Shown here piece after piece: positions 29,307 through 29,498 of a DNA stretch of 29,498 bases. This DNA comes from a virus. Every line of letters starts with the position of its first letter. Within the stretch, counting starts at the first letter, position 1. Below the pieces are notes generated by a model, which was not told the origin of the DNA, did not search any database, and saw nothing but the letters and a program-made list of their open reading frames with translations. The stretch is from IMG/VR virus record IMGVR_UViG_3300043436_004714, positions 1 through 29,498 of that record; one strand, given 5' to 3'. Made by a program: the position numbers and the translations under genes.

Positions 29307-29498
29307 TTACTGTTGATATATTATTTTCTTTTTTTACGGTTACTAGATGATCCGCCCAATCTAAGATAAGTGGGTTATGACTAATAATCCAAATATGTTC
29401 AAAAAATTGTTTAAGCTTATCAAAAAACAATCCAATTTTATCTAATTTGTCATTCGAGACTTTACCAGTTACTTCATCAAATATAATAATATTTGGTT
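29296..29498 (-). CDS. C-terminal end of an SbcC/Rad50/gp46-like ATPase
   Basis: The frame enters from the right edge and ends at TAG 29296-29298, giving 66 residues. It holds NIIIFDEVTG, a Walker B strand with its catalytic acidic residue and D-loop region, and further on WIISHNPLILDWADHLVTV, with a SHN switch/H-loop typical of ABC-type SMC, SbcC and Rad50 ATPases. In phage T4 the matching gp46 works with gp47 nuclease in recombination-dependent replication. Whether this is gp46-like or another SMC member cannot be settled from the end alone. It overlaps the next gene by 11 bases, and sigma follows, a replication/late-transcription neighbourhood. Confidence 0.75.
   Translation of the reverse strand, partial: PNIIIFDEVTGKVSNDKLDKIGLFFDKLKQFFEHIWIISHNPLILDWADHLVTVKKENNISTVNEK

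Overview
The window looks like a segment of a large, AT-rich, tailed double-stranded DNA phage that infects a Bacteroidota host, probably a flavobacterium. Four things point this way. Genes are tightly packed with many ATGA or few-base overlaps. There are tRNA genes, a lysis-type gene set, a tail-fibre-like protein and an SbcC/gp46-type ATPase. Several leaders carry the Bacteroidota promoter pair TTTG and TAnnTTTG, spaced exactly 20 bases, and starts generally lack Shine-Dalgarno sequences. The ClpP and sigma factor resemble Bacteroidota housekeeping versions. Host and phage assignment are inference from sequence features recalled by family; no search was run.

Layout: 1-910 (leftward) is a stable-RNA region holding tRNA-Phe(GAA), tRNA-Val(TAC), a small structured RNA at 433-512, and four copies of a promoter-plus-leader-hairpin module. 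911-1060 holds a terminator and a possible 26-residue ORF. 1119-5359 (leftward) holds a PD-(D/E)XK-like protein, a DUF458 RNase H-like protein, an HTH-metallophosphoesterase, and a Mom-like GNAT protein. 5525-13829 (leftward) holds a holin-like protein, a second phosphoesterase, small membrane proteins, a leucine-rich-repeat protein, a small zinc peptidase, a tail-fibre-like protein, ClpP and a large orphan. 13870-15538 is a self-contained unit: consensus promoter, TROVE/DUF2828-vWA gene (Ro60/Rsr-like), a structured RNA of about 149 nt, and a strong terminator. 16344-17423 is a two-gene island on the plus strand. 17420-29498 (leftward) holds many small unknowns, a methyltransferase, likely virion-associated proteins, spanin-like and amidase-like lysis proteins, a membrane protein with a dnaX-type frameshift site, an ArdC-like metalloprotease fusion, a sigma-70 factor, and the C-terminus of an SMC/SbcC-like ATPase.

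The most interesting system is the TROVE protein with two candidate Y-like RNAs. The RNA directly downstream of the TROVE gene (13917-14065) and the RNA in the tRNA cluster (433-512) both fold into a terminal stem with an internal bulge. They also share GGGAAU-N5-CAGCAAA on the 5' side and AUUCCGA on the 3' side. That similarity, at two distant non-coding sites, suggests one RNA family, plausibly the ligand of the phage Ro-like ring protein.
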